Below are positions 63,185 to 64,000 of a stretch of DNA of 64,000 bases, one piece after another. Source of the stretch: Flavobacteriales bacterium (GTDB taxonomy: Bacteria; Bacteroidota; Bacteroidia; Flavobacteriales_D; Sanyastnellaceae). The notes below the pieces were generated by a model. It saw only the letters and a list, made by a program, of their open reading frames with translations, ran no database searches and had not been told where the DNA came from. The stretch lies in contig JAGYJM010000002.1 of NCBI GenBank assembly GCA_018402085.1, positions 744,001 to 808,000 on the forward strand, written 5' to 3'. Made by a program: the position numbers and the translations under genes. How positions within the stretch are numbered: the first letter of the stretch is position 1; every line of letters starts with the position of its first letter.

Positions 63185-64000
63185 CTACGGACAAGATTGT
63201 CCGAATGTGCCAAGGAATTGTAGCAGATCGGATGAGTTCACAAGCAAATCACCATTGAGATCACTGGCACATGTGAGCTGGCATGAGCCGTCATCATCCG
63301 TCGCTTCTGCGACGAAATTCAGCGCTTCCGGATCGGTACAACCGTCTATTTCCAGCTCATCACAAACTCCGTCGCCGTCTGTATCGTTCAGGCAGGTAAA
63401 GTTGCAATCGTAATGAGCAGGAGGGAAGAAGCAGTTGCCTGAATCGACGGTTGCATTGGCGTTGTAGTTGCAGGCCGCTGGATCCATGCAATCTTCGATA
63501 TCTGTTGCGGCGTACTCGCAGCTGCCGTCATCTGAAGTGGCTTCAGGATTATAATTTAAAGCATTCTCATAAGTACAACCGGAGATTTCCGCAAAGTCGC
63601 AACTTCCATCATCGGTGGTTGCGGCGCTGTTGTAGTTGTTTGCATCGCTGTACGTGCATCCGTAAACTTCAAGTTCATCGCAAACTCCATTGCCATTGTC
63701 ATCATCGAGGCAGTTGCCGCTGCAATCTTCAAATGGGTTGGCGTAGGTGCAGCTTTCATCATCACAGAGCGCGAATTCATTGTAATTGCAGGCAGATTCG
63801 TCGGTGCATCCATCAGGAAGGATGCAAGACCCGTCATCTTGATTGGCTTGAGGGTCGAAGTTACAAGCTGTTTCATCGGTGCAACCTGAGAAGATGCAAG
63901 AACCATCATCCGCGTCAGCGTCGGGATCGAAGTTGTCTGCTTCGGAATTGGTGCAGCCCTCGTTGCATTCAGGAACCAAAGCAACCTCCCATGAAATAAT
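63185..64000 (-). CDS. P11: glycine-rich / GCTD family protein, N-terminus cut by window edge
   Basis: The frame is open from base 64000 (IISWEVALVPECNEGC) to the stop at 63185, so only the last 271 residues are seen. The visible start matches the end of a glycine-rich domain (ISW before the PEC...GC linker). Several GCTD...DDGSC repeats, two thrombospondin type 3-like segments (DDDNGNGVCDELEV, NDTDGDGVCDELEI) and the tail DLNGDLLVNSSDLLQFL follow. Order and sequence of this region match P10, its neighbour, so it is a tandem paralogue. The start codon and any further glycine-rich domains lie outside the window. Confidence 0.88.
   Translation of the reverse strand: MISWEVALVPECNEGCTNSEADNFDPDADADDGSCIFSGCTDETACNFDPQANQDDGSCILPDGCTDESACNYNEFALCDDESCTYANPFEDCSGNCLDDDNGNGVCDELEVYGCTYSDANNYNSAATTDDGSCDFAEISGCTYENALNYNPEATSDDGSCEYAATDIEDCMDPAACNYNANATVDSGNCFFPPAHYDCNFTCLNDTDGDGVCDELEIDGCTDPEALNFVAEATDDDGSCQLTCASDLNGDLLVNSSDLLQFLGTFGQSCP

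Overview
The window looks like a chromosomal segment of a Bacteroidota bacterium, most likely a (marine?) Flavobacteriales member. The evidence is a canonical type IX secretion (T9SS) C-terminal sorting domain on the protein at 55466-59173, start codons preceded by A-rich leaders instead of a Shine-Dalgarno sequence, Bacteroidota-like -7 boxes before two genes, and Cys-rich GCTD...DDGSC repeats, which I associate with this group. The genus cannot be told from the sequence.

Layout: every gene I can support is on the minus strand. There are eleven large secreted proteins in a head-to-tail row, called P1 to P11 here from left to right: P1 (<1-1130, C-terminus outside), P2 (1497-5912), P3 (6190-9906), P4 (10317-19874), P5 (20159-29326), P6 (29723-38916), P7 (39157-46446), P8 (46687-55022), P9 (55466-59173), P10 (59317-63039) and P11 (63185->64000, N-terminus outside). 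No housekeeping, RNA, CRISPR or transposase gene was seen. Intergenic gaps are 140-440 bp and hold one rho-independent terminator per gene (none recognised for P3) plus a family of small hairpins.

Protein architecture: ten of the eleven are beads on a string. After a signal peptide come Cys-rich repeats of about 21 residues (GCTD...NY...DDGSC), a CGG...CGNC linker, and then glycine-rich domains of about 230-270 residues that resemble the ALK/LTK glycine-rich domain. Those complete at the C-terminus end in one dockerin-like EF-hand motif (DLNxDxxVNSxDLLxFL). P2 begins with an IgGFc-binding-protein-like domain. P9 lacks glycine-rich domains, has repeated FGDGWNG domains and ends in a T9SS type A sorting domain.

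P4-P8 form the core. They share nearly the same N-terminal head, last glycine-rich domain (type C) and tail, but each has its own internally homogenised central repeat: A/B in P4, D in P5, E in P6 (345 aa x 7), F in P7 (357 aa x 5) and H in P8 (359 aa x 6). P4, P6 and P8 are interrupted by single-base indels at positions that look like consensus errors in near-identical repeats; corrected lengths are about 3186, 3065 and 2777 aa. The window is best read as a recombinationally active, tandemly duplicated family of giant surface or matrix proteins. Adhesion, matrix or ice-binding roles are possible, but none is shown by the sequence.
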